Source: TMP-86 sp964247385 (GTDB taxonomy: Bacteria > Pseudomonadota > Gammaproteobacteria > Steroidobacterales > Steroidobacteraceae). Taken from it: DNA of 64,000 nt. Every line of letters starts with the position of its first letter. The first letter of the stretch is position 1. Where the stretch lies: positions 1-64,000 of the forward strand of contig CAXTUB010000004.1 of the NCBI GenBank assembly GCA_964247385.1. Direction: 5' to 3'. A model generated the notes under the pieces. The model did no database searches. It was not told the DNA's origin and saw only the letters and a program-made list of their open reading frames with translations. The position numbers and the translations under genes are program-made. Positions 26,480 through 35,456 of the stretch are shown here, piece by piece.

Positions 26480-27466
26480 ATGGATCAACGTTCGGCGCAG
26501 GGGCAAACCGTGCATAAAGAAGAGTTTGAGCCTCGGCGCTTTTCGTCGAGCCTGCGCCGGTGGTTCGACAATTCGCCTCTCGACGCTCGTCCCGGAGAGC
26601 CGCCGCCGCGCAAGGCCGGCCACGTTGAATGGTCGCGCATCTTGCCATTCATCGGCATGCATGCAATTTGTCTGACCGTAATCTGGGTCGGGTTCAGCTG
26701 GGTCGCCCTCGCCACCGCGGCGGCTTTATACGTGGTGCGTATGTTTGCCATTACCGGGTTTTATCACCGCTATTTCTCACACCGTACCTTCAAGACGTCG
26801 CGCATCGGTCAGTTCGTGTTCGGGCTTTTGGGCGCCTCGGCGGCACAGCGCGGCCCGATTTGGTGGGCCGCACATCACCGCCACCATCATGTGCATTCGG
26901 ATCAACCGAGTGACTTCCACTCGCCCGCGCGCCATGGCTTCATCTGGAGTCATATGGGCTGGTTTCTTTCGGCCACGCACTTCGCGCCCGATCTGCGCCG
27001 CGTGAAAGATCTGCTGCGCTATCCCGAGCTGCGTTTCCTCGATCGCTTCGACATTGTCGTGCCCTTCGCCTTGGGCTTGGCCGTGTTCCTGTGGGGCGTT
27101 CTGCTCAAGCACGTGGCTCCCTCACTCGAGACCGACGGCTGGCAAATGCTCATCTGGGGCTTTTTCATCTCCACGGTGGCGGTGTACCACGGCACGTACA
27201 CCATCAATTCGTTCGCACACCGGTTCGGCCGCCAGCGCTACAAGACCAACGACATGAGCCGTAACAACTGGTGGCTTGCGCTCGTTACCTTGGGCGAAGG
27301 TTGGCACAACAATCACCACCATTATCCTGCTGCAGCCCGCCAGGGGTTTTTTTGGTGGGAAATCGACGTGACGTATTACGTGCTGAAGCTTCTTTCGTAT
27401 CTCGGCGTCATTTGGGATCTGCGCCCGGTGCCCGCGACGATTCGCGACCATCGGGCTCGCTTGTGA
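26480..27466 (+). CDS. Acyl-CoA-type fatty acid desaturase
   Basis: 328 residues, membrane-bound di-iron desaturase. The three histidine boxes are HRYFSH (about residue 96), HRHHHVH (about 132) and HNNHHHYP (about 275), the delta-9 acyl-CoA desaturase pattern. Four transmembrane helices surround them. It introduces a double bond into saturated acyl chains, providing the unsaturated chains that the downstream cyclopropane synthase could modify. The gap to the FAD oxidoreductase is 95 bp in the same direction. Confidence 0.9.
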   Translation: MDQRSAQGQTVHKEEFEPRRFSSSLRRWFDNSPLDARPGEPPPRKAGHVEWSRILPFIGMHAICLTVIWVGFSWVALATAAALYVVRMFAITGFYHRYFSHRTFKTSRIGQFVFGLLGASAAQRGPIWWAAHHRHHHVHSDQPSDFHSPARHGFIWSHMGWFLSATHFAPDLRRVKDLLRYPELRFLDRFDIVVPFALGLAVFLWGVLLKHVAPSLETDGWQMLIWGFFISTVAVYHGTYTINSFAHRFGRQRYKTNDMSRNNWWLALVTLGEGWHNNHHHYPAAARQGFFWWEIDVTYYVLKLLSYLGVIWDLRPVPATIRDHRARL

Positions 27467-27561
27467 CAGAATAATCAGGCGCCCGCTGCATCCGTAGCGT
27501 GGCGCCTTTCGAATGCTTGGGGATAAGCCCGACCCAGTCGCGGCGTGAAGGACCAACGACC

Positions 27562-28833
27562 GTGAGAATCGCAGTGATCGGTTCCGGCATTTCAGGGATG
27601 ACCGCGGCATACCGCCTGCATCCCGAAAACGACGTCACTCTGTTCGAGGCTGCGAGCTACGTGGGCGGCCACACCAATACGGTCGACGTAGAACATGCGG
27701 GCGTGCACTACGCCGTCGATAGCGGGTTCATTGTTTTCAATGACTGGACGTACCCTGCGTTCATCGCGCTCATGAGCGAGCTCGAGGTGGCTTGGCAGCC
27801 GAGCCGCATGAGCTTCAGCGTCCGCTGCGAAGAAACAGGGCTTGAGTACAACGGCACCACCATCAATTCTCTTTTTGCGCAGCGCGCTAATTTTTTGCGG
27901 CCGTCATTCTTGCGCATGGTGAAAGACATCTTGCGCTTCAACCGGCAGGCCGCATCGCTTTTGCAAGGCTCGGACAGCGCGGCCAGTCTGGGGGATTATT
28001 TACAGCGCAATCGTTACTCCAGGTATTTCATCGACCACTACATCATCCCCATGGGCGCGGCCATCTGGTCGTCGCGCCCACTCGACCTGCTGCATTTCCC
28101 CATTCGATTTTTCGTCGAGTTTTTCGCAAATCACGGATTTTTGAGCGTCAGCGACCGGCCCACTTGGCGCGTCATCCAGGGCGGCTCGCGCGAATACGTG
28201 AAAAAGCTCACCGCGCCCTACGCGAAATGCATCCGCCTGAACACGCCGGTGGCGTCTGTGCAGCGCCGCGCCAACCACATCGCCGTGCGCCTGCGCAATG
28301 GCAGCGTCGAGCAATTCGACCATGCATTCATCGCCTGCCACAGCGATCAGGCATTGCAGCTCCTGTCCGACCCCACGCCGCAAGAATTGCAGGTGCTCGG
28401 CGCAATCGGCTACCAATCCAACGATGCGCTGCTGCATACCGACGAGCGCATGATGCCGCGGCGCGCGCTCGCGAGGGCAGCATGGAACTATCATCTACCC
28501 ATCGAGCAGTACGAGCGCGTGGCCGTCACATACAACATGAATATTCTGCAAAGCCTCGATGCGCCCGTGCAATTCATGGTGAGCTTGAACCGCAATGCCG
28601 ACGTCAGGCCCGAAAAGGTCATTTCACAATTCAAGTACGATCACCCGGTGTTCACGGCCGCCGCGGTTGCGGCTCAGCAGCGGCGCGCAGAGATCAGCGC
28701 CGCGCGCACACATTATTGCGGCGCGTATTGGGGCTACGGCTTTCACGAGGATGGCGTGCGAAGCGCCATGGCCGCGGTCGACGGTTTCCAGCGGCAGCGC
28801 GATGAACAGCCGTATTTACAAAGGGTGGGTTAG
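27562..28833 (+). CDS. FAD-dependent oxidoreductase of the DUF1365-cfa cluster
   Basis: 423 residues. N-terminal Rossmann motif RIAVIGSGISGMTAAYRL at residues 2-19, then the ADP-ribose acid (VTLFEAASYVGGHTNTV). It belongs to the amine-oxidase/desaturase-like flavoproteins. I used the GTG at 27562 because the dinucleotide fold starts there. The gene overlaps the following DUF1365 gene by 32 bp. In many bacteria this trio (flavoprotein, DUF1365, Cfa-like methyltransferase) is conserved. In Rhodobacter relatives act in furan or methylated fatty acid formation, which is a possible but unproven role here. Confidence 0.85.
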   Translation: MRIAVIGSGISGMTAAYRLHPENDVTLFEAASYVGGHTNTVDVEHAGVHYAVDSGFIVFNDWTYPAFIALMSELEVAWQPSRMSFSVRCEETGLEYNGTTINSLFAQRANFLRPSFLRMVKDILRFNRQAASLLQGSDSAASLGDYLQRNRYSRYFIDHYIIPMGAAIWSSRPLDLLHFPIRFFVEFFANHGFLSVSDRPTWRVIQGGSREYVKKLTAPYAKCIRLNTPVASVQRRANHIAVRLRNGSVEQFDHAFIACHSDQALQLLSDPTPQELQVLGAIGYQSNDALLHTDERMMPRRALARAAWNYHLPIEQYERVAVTYNMNILQSLDAPVQFMVSLNRNADVRPEKVISQFKYDHPVFTAAAVAAQQRRAEISAARTHYCGAYWGYGFHEDGVRSAMAAVDGFQRQRDEQPYLQRVG

Positions 28834-29563
28834 ACACCGCCGGCGGCTGCCCAGGCGCAGCCGTTTTCGCTATCGGTTGTGCATGCTATATGTCGATCTG
28901 GCGGAAGTTCCGGAGATTTTCGATCGCGCGCCCTTGTGGTCGGCCCGCCGCCGGGCTTTGGCCCAATTCAAGCGCGCCGATTATCTAGGACCTGCCGATA
29001 TTTCGCTCGACGCCGCGGTACGCAGCGCCGTGCATGCGAAGCTTGGGCGCGAGCCGCGCGGTCCGATCCGCCTACTCACGCATGGCCGCTACTTCGGCTA
29101 TTGTTTCAATCCGGTGAGCTTTTATTATTGTTTCGACGAAGCCGATCAGCGGGTGGAGGCCGTCGTCGCGGAGATCACCAACACGCCTTGGCAGGAACGT
29201 CATACGTACGTGCTCGACGCTGCATCCGTAGGCGCCGTGGCCTCGCGCTTCGATAAGAAATTTCACGTCTCGCCGTTCATGCCGATGGACATGGAGTACG
29301 CATGGCGCTTTAGTGAGCCGGCAGACGACCTGGCCGTGCACATGCAGAACTTTCGCAGCGGCGACTTGATCTTCGATGCCACTCTGCATCTCAAGGCGTC
29401 ACCCATGACCGCGCGGGGGCTGTTGCAGATCCTGCTCGAGTTTCCTTTCATGACGCTCAGGGTCATCGCAGCCATTCATTGGCAAGCGCTCCGGCTATGG
29501 CTCAAGGGCCTGCGTGTGCACGATCACCCTGCGAAAGGCATCGAGCCGGCGCCCAACCCATGA
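28802..29563 (+). CDS. DUF1365 family protein
   Basis: 253 residues from the ATG at 28802 inside the end of the flavoprotein gene. Family blocks include HRRRLPRRSRFRYRLCMLYVDL near the N-terminus, GRYFGYCFNPVSFYYCFD (about residues 95-112) and KKFHVSPFMPMDMEYAWRF (about residues 155-173). Function is unknown; the constant partnership with the flavoprotein and a cyclopropane synthase points to acyl-chain modification. The stop overlaps the cfa start (ATGA), so it is translationally coupled. Confidence 0.88.
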   Translation: MNSRIYKGWVRHRRRLPRRSRFRYRLCMLYVDLAEVPEIFDRAPLWSARRRALAQFKRADYLGPADISLDAAVRSAVHAKLGREPRGPIRLLTHGRYFGYCFNPVSFYYCFDEADQRVEAVVAEITNTPWQERHTYVLDAASVGAVASRFDKKFHVSPFMPMDMEYAWRFSEPADDLAVHMQNFRSGDLIFDATLHLKASPMTARGLLQILLEFPFMTLRVIAAIHWQALRLWLKGLRVHDHPAKGIEPAPNP

Positions 29564-30837
29564 GCACGCCGCTCGCCACGCCCACGGCATCGGCCGTGCA
29601 ACTCAGCGTGCTTTCCCGCCTTACACGTGCTGCCCTCTTGCGGCAGTTGAGTCGACTCGAGCGAGGAAGTTTGCGGCTGCGCGATGCCACGGAATGTTTT
29701 TCGTTCGGAGAAGACCCGCGCTCGACGGCTTTGAAAGCTGAGCTCGACGTGCTGTCGCCAGCGTTCTACGGCGCGCTCGCGCGCGGCGGCGCGTTGGGCG
29801 CCGGCGAGTCCTACATACGCGGCGAATGGCGCTCGAGCGACTTGAGCGCTCTCATGCGCTTGATGATCGCCAACCGCTCCGTCATGACCGGCCTCGAGCA
29901 CGGCCTGGCCCGCTTGACCGCGCCGGTTCGCGGGCTTCTGCATTGGCTCAACAAGAACAGCGAGCGAGGGAGCCGTCGCAACATCGCAGCGCATTACGAC
30001 CTAGGCAACGAATTCTTCGAGTTGTTTCTCGATCCCACGATGGCGTACTCGTGCGGCATCTTCGCACGCGAAGATTCGACGCTCGAGCAGGCTTCCGTCG
30101 CGAAGTTCGATTCGGTGTGCCGCAAGCTCGACCTGCAGCCGGGTCAACACGTGCTCGAGATCGGGACCGGCTGGGGCGGTCTTGCCGTGCATGCGGCGCG
30201 GCACTACGGCTGCCGCGTGACCACGACCACGATCTCTGAACGGCAATATGCGTTCGCAAGACAGCGCATCGCCGCGGCGGGGTTGAGTGATCGAGTCACG
30301 TTGCTCAAGCAAGACTATCGGCAGTTGCGCGGCGAATTCGATGCGCTCTTTTCCATCGAGATGATCGAAGCGGTGGGTCATCAATACCTCGAGACGTACT
30401 TCGCCGCGTGCAGCCGCCTGCTCAAACCCACGGGGATGATGCTGCTCCAGGCGATCACGATCCGCGATCAACTGTACGCGCAAGCTTTGCGCTCGGTCGA
30501 CTTCATCAAGCGCTTCATTTTTCCCGGCAGCTTCATTCCAAGCGTGCACGCGTTGGTTGATTCAGTCGCCGCATCCACCGACATGAAGCTCTTTGACCTC
30601 GAGGACATCGGGCCGCATTACGCACGCACTCTGCGTACGTGGCGCGAGAATCTCGCGGCGCGGGCGGCCGAGGCACGTTCGCAGGGCTGCACCGATCAGT
30701 TTCTTCGCATGTGGGAATATTATTTTTGCTACTGCGAGGGAGGCTTTGCCGAGCGGCAGCTGGGCGATGCGCAAATGCTGCTCACCAAACCCGACTGCAG
30801 ACGCGCGCCGCTCGCGAGACCGGGTTTTGTCCCGTAG
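29560..30837 (+). CDS. cfa: Cyclopropane-fatty-acyl-phospholipid synthase family methyltransferase
   Basis: 425 residues, SAM-dependent. Features include NIAAHYDLGNEFFELFLDPTMAYSCGIF (the family's signature near residues 145-175), the SAM site VLEIGTGWGGLAVHAA (about residues 198-213) and IEMIEAVGHQYLETYF. It transfers a methylene from SAM to a double bond of phospholipid acyl chains. The Met start at 29560 overlaps the DUF1365 stop. In clusters with a flavoprotein and DUF1365 the product can instead be a branched or furan-forming methylation. Confidence 0.9.
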   Translation: MSTPLATPTASAVQLSVLSRLTRAALLRQLSRLERGSLRLRDATECFSFGEDPRSTALKAELDVLSPAFYGALARGGALGAGESYIRGEWRSSDLSALMRLMIANRSVMTGLEHGLARLTAPVRGLLHWLNKNSERGSRRNIAAHYDLGNEFFELFLDPTMAYSCGIFAREDSTLEQASVAKFDSVCRKLDLQPGQHVLEIGTGWGGLAVHAARHYGCRVTTTTISERQYAFARQRIAAAGLSDRVTLLKQDYRQLRGEFDALFSIEMIEAVGHQYLETYFAACSRLLKPTGMMLLQAITIRDQLYAQALRSVDFIKRFIFPGSFIPSVHALVDSVAASTDMKLFDLEDIGPHYARTLRTWRENLAARAAEARSQGCTDQFLRMWEYYFCYCEGGFAERQLGDAQMLLTKPDCRRAPLARPGFVP

Positions 30838-30890
30838 CGCGACTCGAAGCTCACGGTACGGGGCGGCACGAAGTACGCTGGGATTTTTAC

Positions 30891-31532
30891 GTGCAGAGAC
30901 TTCTTAATCTGCCGATCCGCACGGCGCGGCTGACGCTGCGCGAATTCACCGGCGCGGATTTGGAGGCGCTCGCTCAGTATTCTGGCGATGCGCGCGTCAC
31001 CCGGCACATGTTCTTTGGGCCGCGAGATCTCGAAGCCAGCCGTGAATATTTGCAAGGCATCCTGCGCTCGCAGCGCGAGCGCCCGCGCACCCGGTTCGAG
31101 CTCGCAGTGGAAAACGCGGCCGAGCGGCGCGTCATCGGTGCATGTGACTTGACGCTGATCGACCCTGGCGAGCTCGACGTGGGCTACATGCTCGAGCATG
31201 CCAGCTGGGGCTACGGATTCGCCACCGAGATTGTGCTGGCGCTCATCGATGCGGCGTTTTTCGATTTGCGCGCCGACCGGCTCATCTCCACGGTCGATGT
31301 GAACAATCATGCCTCGCTCAAAGTCCTGGAAAAAGCCGGCCTACAGTGGGAAGCCACGTTTCGCCGCGCGCGGCGCGCAAAAAACCGTTGGTGGGATTGC
31401 CACATGTATGCCATCGCGCGCAGCATGTGGGCCGCTCGGGCAAGCGAGCGTGAAACTTCGGATGAGCACAATGCCTCGGATGAGCGCGATGCCTCGGATG
31501 AGCGTGAGGCGCCGAGTGAGCGCGAAGCCTAG
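30891..31532 (+). CDS. GNAT acetyltransferase, RimJ/RimL type, with repeat-encoded tail
   Basis: 213 residues from the GTG at 30891. Residues 1-180 are a GNAT domain beginning IRTARLTLREFTGADLEAL and containing GYMLEHASWGYGFATEI (acetyl-CoA loop), VDVNNHASLKVLEKAGL and a GxxxEA-like end, as in enzymes that acetylate protein N-termini or small molecules. The last ~25 residues are a hydrophilic tail encoded by an 18-bp tandem repeat (ASDER/TSDEH-like units) with no homologous function known. It follows cfa by 53 bp in the same direction. Confidence 0.85.
   Translation: MQRLLNLPIRTARLTLREFTGADLEALAQYSGDARVTRHMFFGPRDLEASREYLQGILRSQRERPRTRFELAVENAAERRVIGACDLTLIDPGELDVGYMLEHASWGYGFATEIVLALIDAAFFDLRADRLISTVDVNNHASLKVLEKAGLQWEATFRRARRAKNRWWDCHMYAIARSMWAARASERETSDEHNASDERDASDEREAPSEREA
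31458..31531 (+). repeat. 18-bp in-frame tandem repeat, about 4 copies
   Basis: TCGGATGAGCACAATGCC, TCGGATGAGCGCGATGCC, TCGGATGAGCGTGAGGCG and CCGAGTGAGCGCGAAGCC follow each other at the 3' end of the GNAT gene. The unit length is a multiple of three, so copy-number change would alter tail length without a frameshift. Confidence 0.85.
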
Positions 31533-31541
31533 CTCACCGCT

Positions 31542-31715
31542 TCAATCATCCCGCTTGTCCTGCTGCTCTTCGGCGTCCAGCTCCCGCGCGCGCTTGGACG
31601 CCCGCTTCAATACATCGGGGGGCGGCAGCCCAGTCTTGCCACTGTTCTTGAGTGCGAGCAAGCCGCCAATGAGAAACCCGACCACGACCACAATGACGAT
31701 GATGGCCGTTGTCAT
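31542..31715 (-). CDS. 57-residue single-pass membrane protein
   Basis: Small gene on the minus strand: ATG at 31715, TGA at 31542-31544. The first ~22 residues are one hydrophobic helix (MTTAIIVIVVVVGFLIGGLL). The next part, ALKNSGKTGLPPPDVLKRAS, is followed by a charged C-terminus ending EEQQDKRDD. Layout resembles the short DUF2897-type inner-membrane proteins, but I cannot confirm the family. It lies between convergent GNAT and the upstream tesB, with a 40-bp gap to the tesB stop. Confidence 0.6.
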   Translation of the reverse strand: MTTAIIVIVVVVGFLIGGLLALKNSGKTGLPPPDVLKRASKRARELDAEEQQDKRDD

Positions 31716-31755
31716 TAATTCGTCTCAGGAAACCGCCCAGCGATCGCCAAGCGGA

Positions 31756-32625
31756 TCATGCGTTCACGCCGTGCGAGGCGCGAACCAATCCTTCTTGCGC
31801 CACGCTGGCGACCAACCGCCCATCGCGCGCAAACACGCTGCCGCGAGCAAAGCCGCGCGCGCCCGATGCGCTCGGACTATCCGTGCAGAAGAGCAACCAC
31901 TGATCGACGCGCAACGTGCGATGAAACCACAGGGCGTGGTCCATGCTCGCAACCACAAATGCCGAAGACAATGGCGTGAGCGCATGGGCCTGCAGCACCG
32001 TATCGAGCAGAAAATAATCGGACAGATAAGCGAGCAACACGCGATGCAACTCTTCATCGTCCGGAAGCCGATCGACGGTGCGAAACCACAGGCTGCGAAG
32101 CGGCGCCCGCTTGCTTGGAGCCGCATAGTCGTAGGGCTCGGTCTCGCGCACCTGAAACGGGCGCTCGCGAGAAAAGAGTTGCCGGACGTTTTCCGGAACC
32201 TTGTGCAGCCATTGCCGCGCGCTCAATGCAAAGTCCTCGAGCGATTCCGGGGGTGGCACCTGAGGCGCGGTCGCCTGATGCTCCAAGCCCTGCTCTTCTA
32301 CTTGAAACGACGCGGCGAGATTCAAAATGGACTCGCCGTCTTGAATCGCGGTCACGCGCCGGGTCGATACATGCGAGCCGTCCCGCGCGCGCTCGACGTT
32401 GTACACGATGGGCCGGGAAAAATTACCGCGCCTGAGAAAATATGCGTGTAGCGAATGCACCAGCCGCCCCTGCACGGTCTTCGATGCCGCTGCGAGCGCC
32501 TGGCCCAATACTTGGCCGCCAAACACCTGCGAGCTGCCGATGTCGCGGCTTTCGCCGCGAAACAAGTTGTGCTCGAGATTCTCCACGTCGAGCAGCTTGA
32601 GAAGATCGGCGAGCAGCTGATTCAC
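31756..32625 (-). CDS. tesB: Acyl-CoA thioesterase II
   Basis: 289 residues, double-hotdog fold enzyme hydrolysing medium and long acyl-CoA to free fatty acid and CoA. Recognisable blocks are VFGGQVLGQALAAASKTV (about residues 34-51), LHAYFLRRGNFSRPIVYNVE and, near the C-terminus, SMDHALWFHR (the conserved region around the active-site Asp). The ATG at 32625 overlaps the stop of the ferredoxin-NADP reductase gene by 4 bp. Confidence 0.93.
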   Translation of the reverse strand: MNQLLADLLKLLDVENLEHNLFRGESRDIGSSQVFGGQVLGQALAAASKTVQGRLVHSLHAYFLRRGNFSRPIVYNVERARDGSHVSTRRVTAIQDGESILNLAASFQVEEQGLEHQATAPQVPPPESLEDFALSARQWLHKVPENVRQLFSRERPFQVRETEPYDYAAPSKRAPLRSLWFRTVDRLPDDEELHRVLLAYLSDYFLLDTVLQAHALTPLSSAFVVASMDHALWFHRTLRVDQWLLFCTDSPSASGARGFARGSVFARDGRLVASVAQEGLVRASHGVNA

Positions 32626-33677
32626 GCCACGCCGAGCCGCTTCTGCATGATGGGACTGGTGGTGGTGTACTGCAGGAATTGACGCTTTTCGGGATGCAAA
32701 TGGTGCTGAATTGCGAACGCCGCAAGCGCGGCCTCATGAAACCCGCTCAGAATGAGCTTCTTCTTGCCGGGATACGTGTTGATGTCGCCAATCGCGAAGA
32801 TGCCCGGAATGTTGGTTTGGAATTTCTCGGTGTCCACTTGCACCGCCTTCTTCTCGAGCGATAAGCCCCACTCGGCGATGGGACCGAGCTTCGGATGCAA
32901 ACCGAAAAACGCGAGCACGTGATTTGCGGCGATTCGCTGCATGCCGCCGTCCGCAGTCTTCACGATGATGGCGGCGAGCCGGTCGCCGTCGAGCTCGAGC
33001 GCCTGCGCCGTGCCCTCAAAAAGTTGCATATGGCCGGCGCCGACCAGATCCTTCATGCGCGCCGCGGTGGAGGGAGCGCCGCGAAACTCCGCGCGCCGAT
33101 GTACCAGGGTCATCGACTTGGCCTTCCCGGTCAATGCGACTGTCCAGTCGAGGGCCGAGTCGCCGCCGCCCAAGATCACCAGATCATGGCCGTGAAAATC
33201 GTTCGCCGATTTGATGCGATAGTGCACATGCCGGTTCTCGAGCTCCTCTGCGCCCGGCACGCTCAAGCGGCGCGGCTGAAATGAGCCAACGCCGGCGGCG
33301 ATCACCACTGTGCCGGCGACGAAGCGCTTGCCAAGAGCCGTTGCCACATCGAATTTGCCGTCGTCGCGCCGCTGCAGCGCGCTGACTTCCTGACCCAAAT
33401 GAAACGACGGATTGAACGGCTTGATCTGTTCGAGCAAGCGATCGACCAACTCCTGTGCGCCACAGACGGGCAGCGCAGGAATGTCATAGATGGGCTTGTC
33501 GGGATAAAGCTCGGTACACTGACCGCCGGGCGCGGCGAGTGAATCGATCACATCCGCCTGGATGCCGAGTAATCCCAGTTCGAATACCTGAAACAAACCT
33601 GCGGGACCCGCGCCCACGATGACCACGTCCGTCGGCTTGGGATCCTGCGAGGCGGTGTCGAAATTCGCCGGCATCAT
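32622..33677 (-). CDS. Ferredoxin--NADP+ reductase type 2 (thioredoxin-reductase-like)
   Basis: 351 residues from ATG 33677 (a second ATG follows directly). The FAD site VVIVGAGPAGLFQVFELG starts near residue 18, the NADPH site is VILGGGDSALDWTVAL (about residues 165-180), and GIFAIGDINTYPGKKKLILSGFHEAA closes the FAD domain. It lacks the CxxC redox pair of thioredoxin reductases, which fits the type 2 FNR family that shuttles electrons between NADPH and ferredoxin or flavodoxin. It is coupled to tesB and divergent from the photolyase gene. Confidence 0.88.
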   Translation of the reverse strand: MMPANFDTASQDPKPTDVVIVGAGPAGLFQVFELGLLGIQADVIDSLAAPGGQCTELYPDKPIYDIPALPVCGAQELVDRLLEQIKPFNPSFHLGQEVSALQRRDDGKFDVATALGKRFVAGTVVIAAGVGSFQPRRLSVPGAEELENRHVHYRIKSANDFHGHDLVILGGGDSALDWTVALTGKAKSMTLVHRRAEFRGAPSTAARMKDLVGAGHMQLFEGTAQALELDGDRLAAIIVKTADGGMQRIAANHVLAFFGLHPKLGPIAEWGLSLEKKAVQVDTEKFQTNIPGIFAIGDINTYPGKKKLILSGFHEAALAAFAIQHHLHPEKRQFLQYTTTSPIMQKRLGVA

Positions 33678-33780
33678 GACGTTGAGAATGCTCCGAAGCT
33701 TGCACGAGGGACGCGGATTGTAGCCCATGCCGCACTCGTTCCATGAACGCGCCGGCGCACGCAGTTGCACGAGTGAGTGA

Positions 33781-35247
33781 ATGACTGCGCTCGTATGGTT
33801 TCAGCGGGATCTACGCGTCGCGGATCATCCGGCATTGCTTGCCGCGGCCAACAGCGGCATGCCCGTCATTCCGGTGTATATCCATGCGCCCGCTGATGAA
33901 GGTGCGTGGCCCCCGGGCGCCGCAGCGCGCTGGTGGCTTCATCACAGTTTGGCTGCGCTCGAGCGCCAGTTGCGCTCACTCGGCTCCCGGCTCGTGCTGC
34001 GCCATGCAAACTCCTATGCCGAGCTGATCGCGCTGGTGAAATCGACGCGCGCCCGCGCGGTGTTTTGGAATCGACGCTACGAACCTGAAGCGCATCGCCG
34101 CGAGCTCGCGCTGGAAAATCAGCTCGAAGCCATGGGCGTGACCCCCCATGCGTTCGATGGGTCGCTCTTATACGAGCCTTGGACGGTGCGGACGAAGAAC
34201 GGCGGACCCTACCAGGTGTTTGGCGCATTCAAGCGCAACACTCGAACGCTGCCTGAACCTAGGGAGCCGCTTCGCGCACCACGCAGACTCACATCGCCTT
34301 CGCGCTGGCCTCACTCCGCGCCGCTTGCGACACTCGATCTTCTCCCGCGCATTCACTGGACCGCAGGCCTGGAGAAGGCCTGGCGCCCGGGCAGCGCTGC
34401 GGCCAGCCGGGATTTCAACCGGTTTCTCAAACGGGCGCTGGATGACTACGACGAGGGCCGCAACTTGCCGGGCCGCGCCGGCACGTCGCGTCTATCGGCG
34501 CGCCTGCACTTCGGCGAACTGAGCCCGGCTCAAGTGTGGCATCGCGTGCGAGCCGCGTATCACGCGCGCGGACGCGATGCGTCTTGGCGCGACTCACAGT
34601 TCTTGACGGAAATTTTGTGGCGCGACTTCGCGCATCATGTACTTTTTCATTTTCCGCACACCGACCGTGCGCCCCTGCGTGCTCAGTTCGCACGGTTTCC
34701 ATGGCGCAGGAGCGCTTCGAGACTCGCCGCTTGGCAGCGCGGGCTCACGGGCTACCCCATCGTCGATGCAGGAATGCGCGAGCTATGGGCCACGGGTTGG
34801 ATGCACAACCGCGTGCGAATGATCGTGGCGTCTTTCCTCGTCAAGGACTTGCTCATCGATTGGCGCGCGGGCGCGCGTTGGTTCTGGGATGCGCTGGTCG
34901 ATGCGGATTTGGCGAACAACACGCTGGGTTGGCAGTGGAGCGCCGGCTGCGGCGCAGACGCCGCGCCATACTTTCGCATTTTCAATCCAACGACCCAGGG
35001 GAAAAAGTTCGACCCGCGAGGAGTGTACGTGCGCCGTTGGGTGCCGGAGATCCGCCGCCTTCCGGACGGATGCATTCATGAACCCTGGACGGCATCCGAA
35101 CGGGCGCTGCGTGCCGCGCGAATCGAGCTTGGACGGACATACCCCGAACCCATCGTCGATCACGCGCATTCGAGGTTGGCGGCATTACGGGCGCTACGCG
35201 CCATCGGCAAGAAACGTGCAGCCACTGTCGTGCGGGAGACCGAATGA
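33781..35247 (+). CDS. phrB: Deoxyribodipyrimidine photolyase, class I
   Basis: 488 residues. The N-terminal antenna domain starts ALVWFQRDLRVADHPALLAA. The C-terminal catalytic FAD domain contains TGYPIVDAGMRELWATGWMHNRVRM (about residues 320-345) and DADLANNTLGWQWSAGCGADAAPYFRIFNP, the classic class I CPD photolyase signatures including the conserved Trp and Asn. It repairs cyclobutane pyrimidine dimers using blue light. It is the second photolyase-family gene in this window. Confidence 0.95.
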   Translation: MTALVWFQRDLRVADHPALLAAANSGMPVIPVYIHAPADEGAWPPGAAARWWLHHSLAALERQLRSLGSRLVLRHANSYAELIALVKSTRARAVFWNRRYEPEAHRRELALENQLEAMGVTPHAFDGSLLYEPWTVRTKNGGPYQVFGAFKRNTRTLPEPREPLRAPRRLTSPSRWPHSAPLATLDLLPRIHWTAGLEKAWRPGSAAASRDFNRFLKRALDDYDEGRNLPGRAGTSRLSARLHFGELSPAQVWHRVRAAYHARGRDASWRDSQFLTEILWRDFAHHVLFHFPHTDRAPLRAQFARFPWRRSASRLAAWQRGLTGYPIVDAGMRELWATGWMHNRVRMIVASFLVKDLLIDWRAGARWFWDALVDADLANNTLGWQWSAGCGADAAPYFRIFNPTTQGKKFDPRGVYVRRWVPEIRRLPDGCIHEPWTASERALRAARIELGRTYPEPIVDHAHSRLAALRALRAIGKKRAATVVRETE

Positions 35248-35372
35248 TTCATGGCGCATCGCAAATTTTGGGTGCGTCTCCTACGTGCATATCCACTGGC
35301 GCGTGGGGCGATGTCGGAGAGCGCCGCTACCGGAGCGATGACGAGTTTCGCTACACTCGGCCTCGTTCCATG

Positions 35373-35417
35373 TTGCGAACTTCATTGTTGCGAATCTCGT
35401 TGTTGCGAATCGTTTCA
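35373..35417. repeat. 15-bp tandem repeat, 3 copies
   Basis: TTGCGAACTTCATTG, TTGCGAATCTCGTTG and TTGCGAATCGTTTCA start at 35373, 35388 and 35403, in the 209-bp gap between phrB and the iclR-type gene. They lie about 40 bp before that gene's start and could influence its promoter. No function is evident. Confidence 0.8.
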
Positions 35418-35456
35418 GTCCACTCACTCTCACTTCGTTAGAGTCCACATCGTGTC

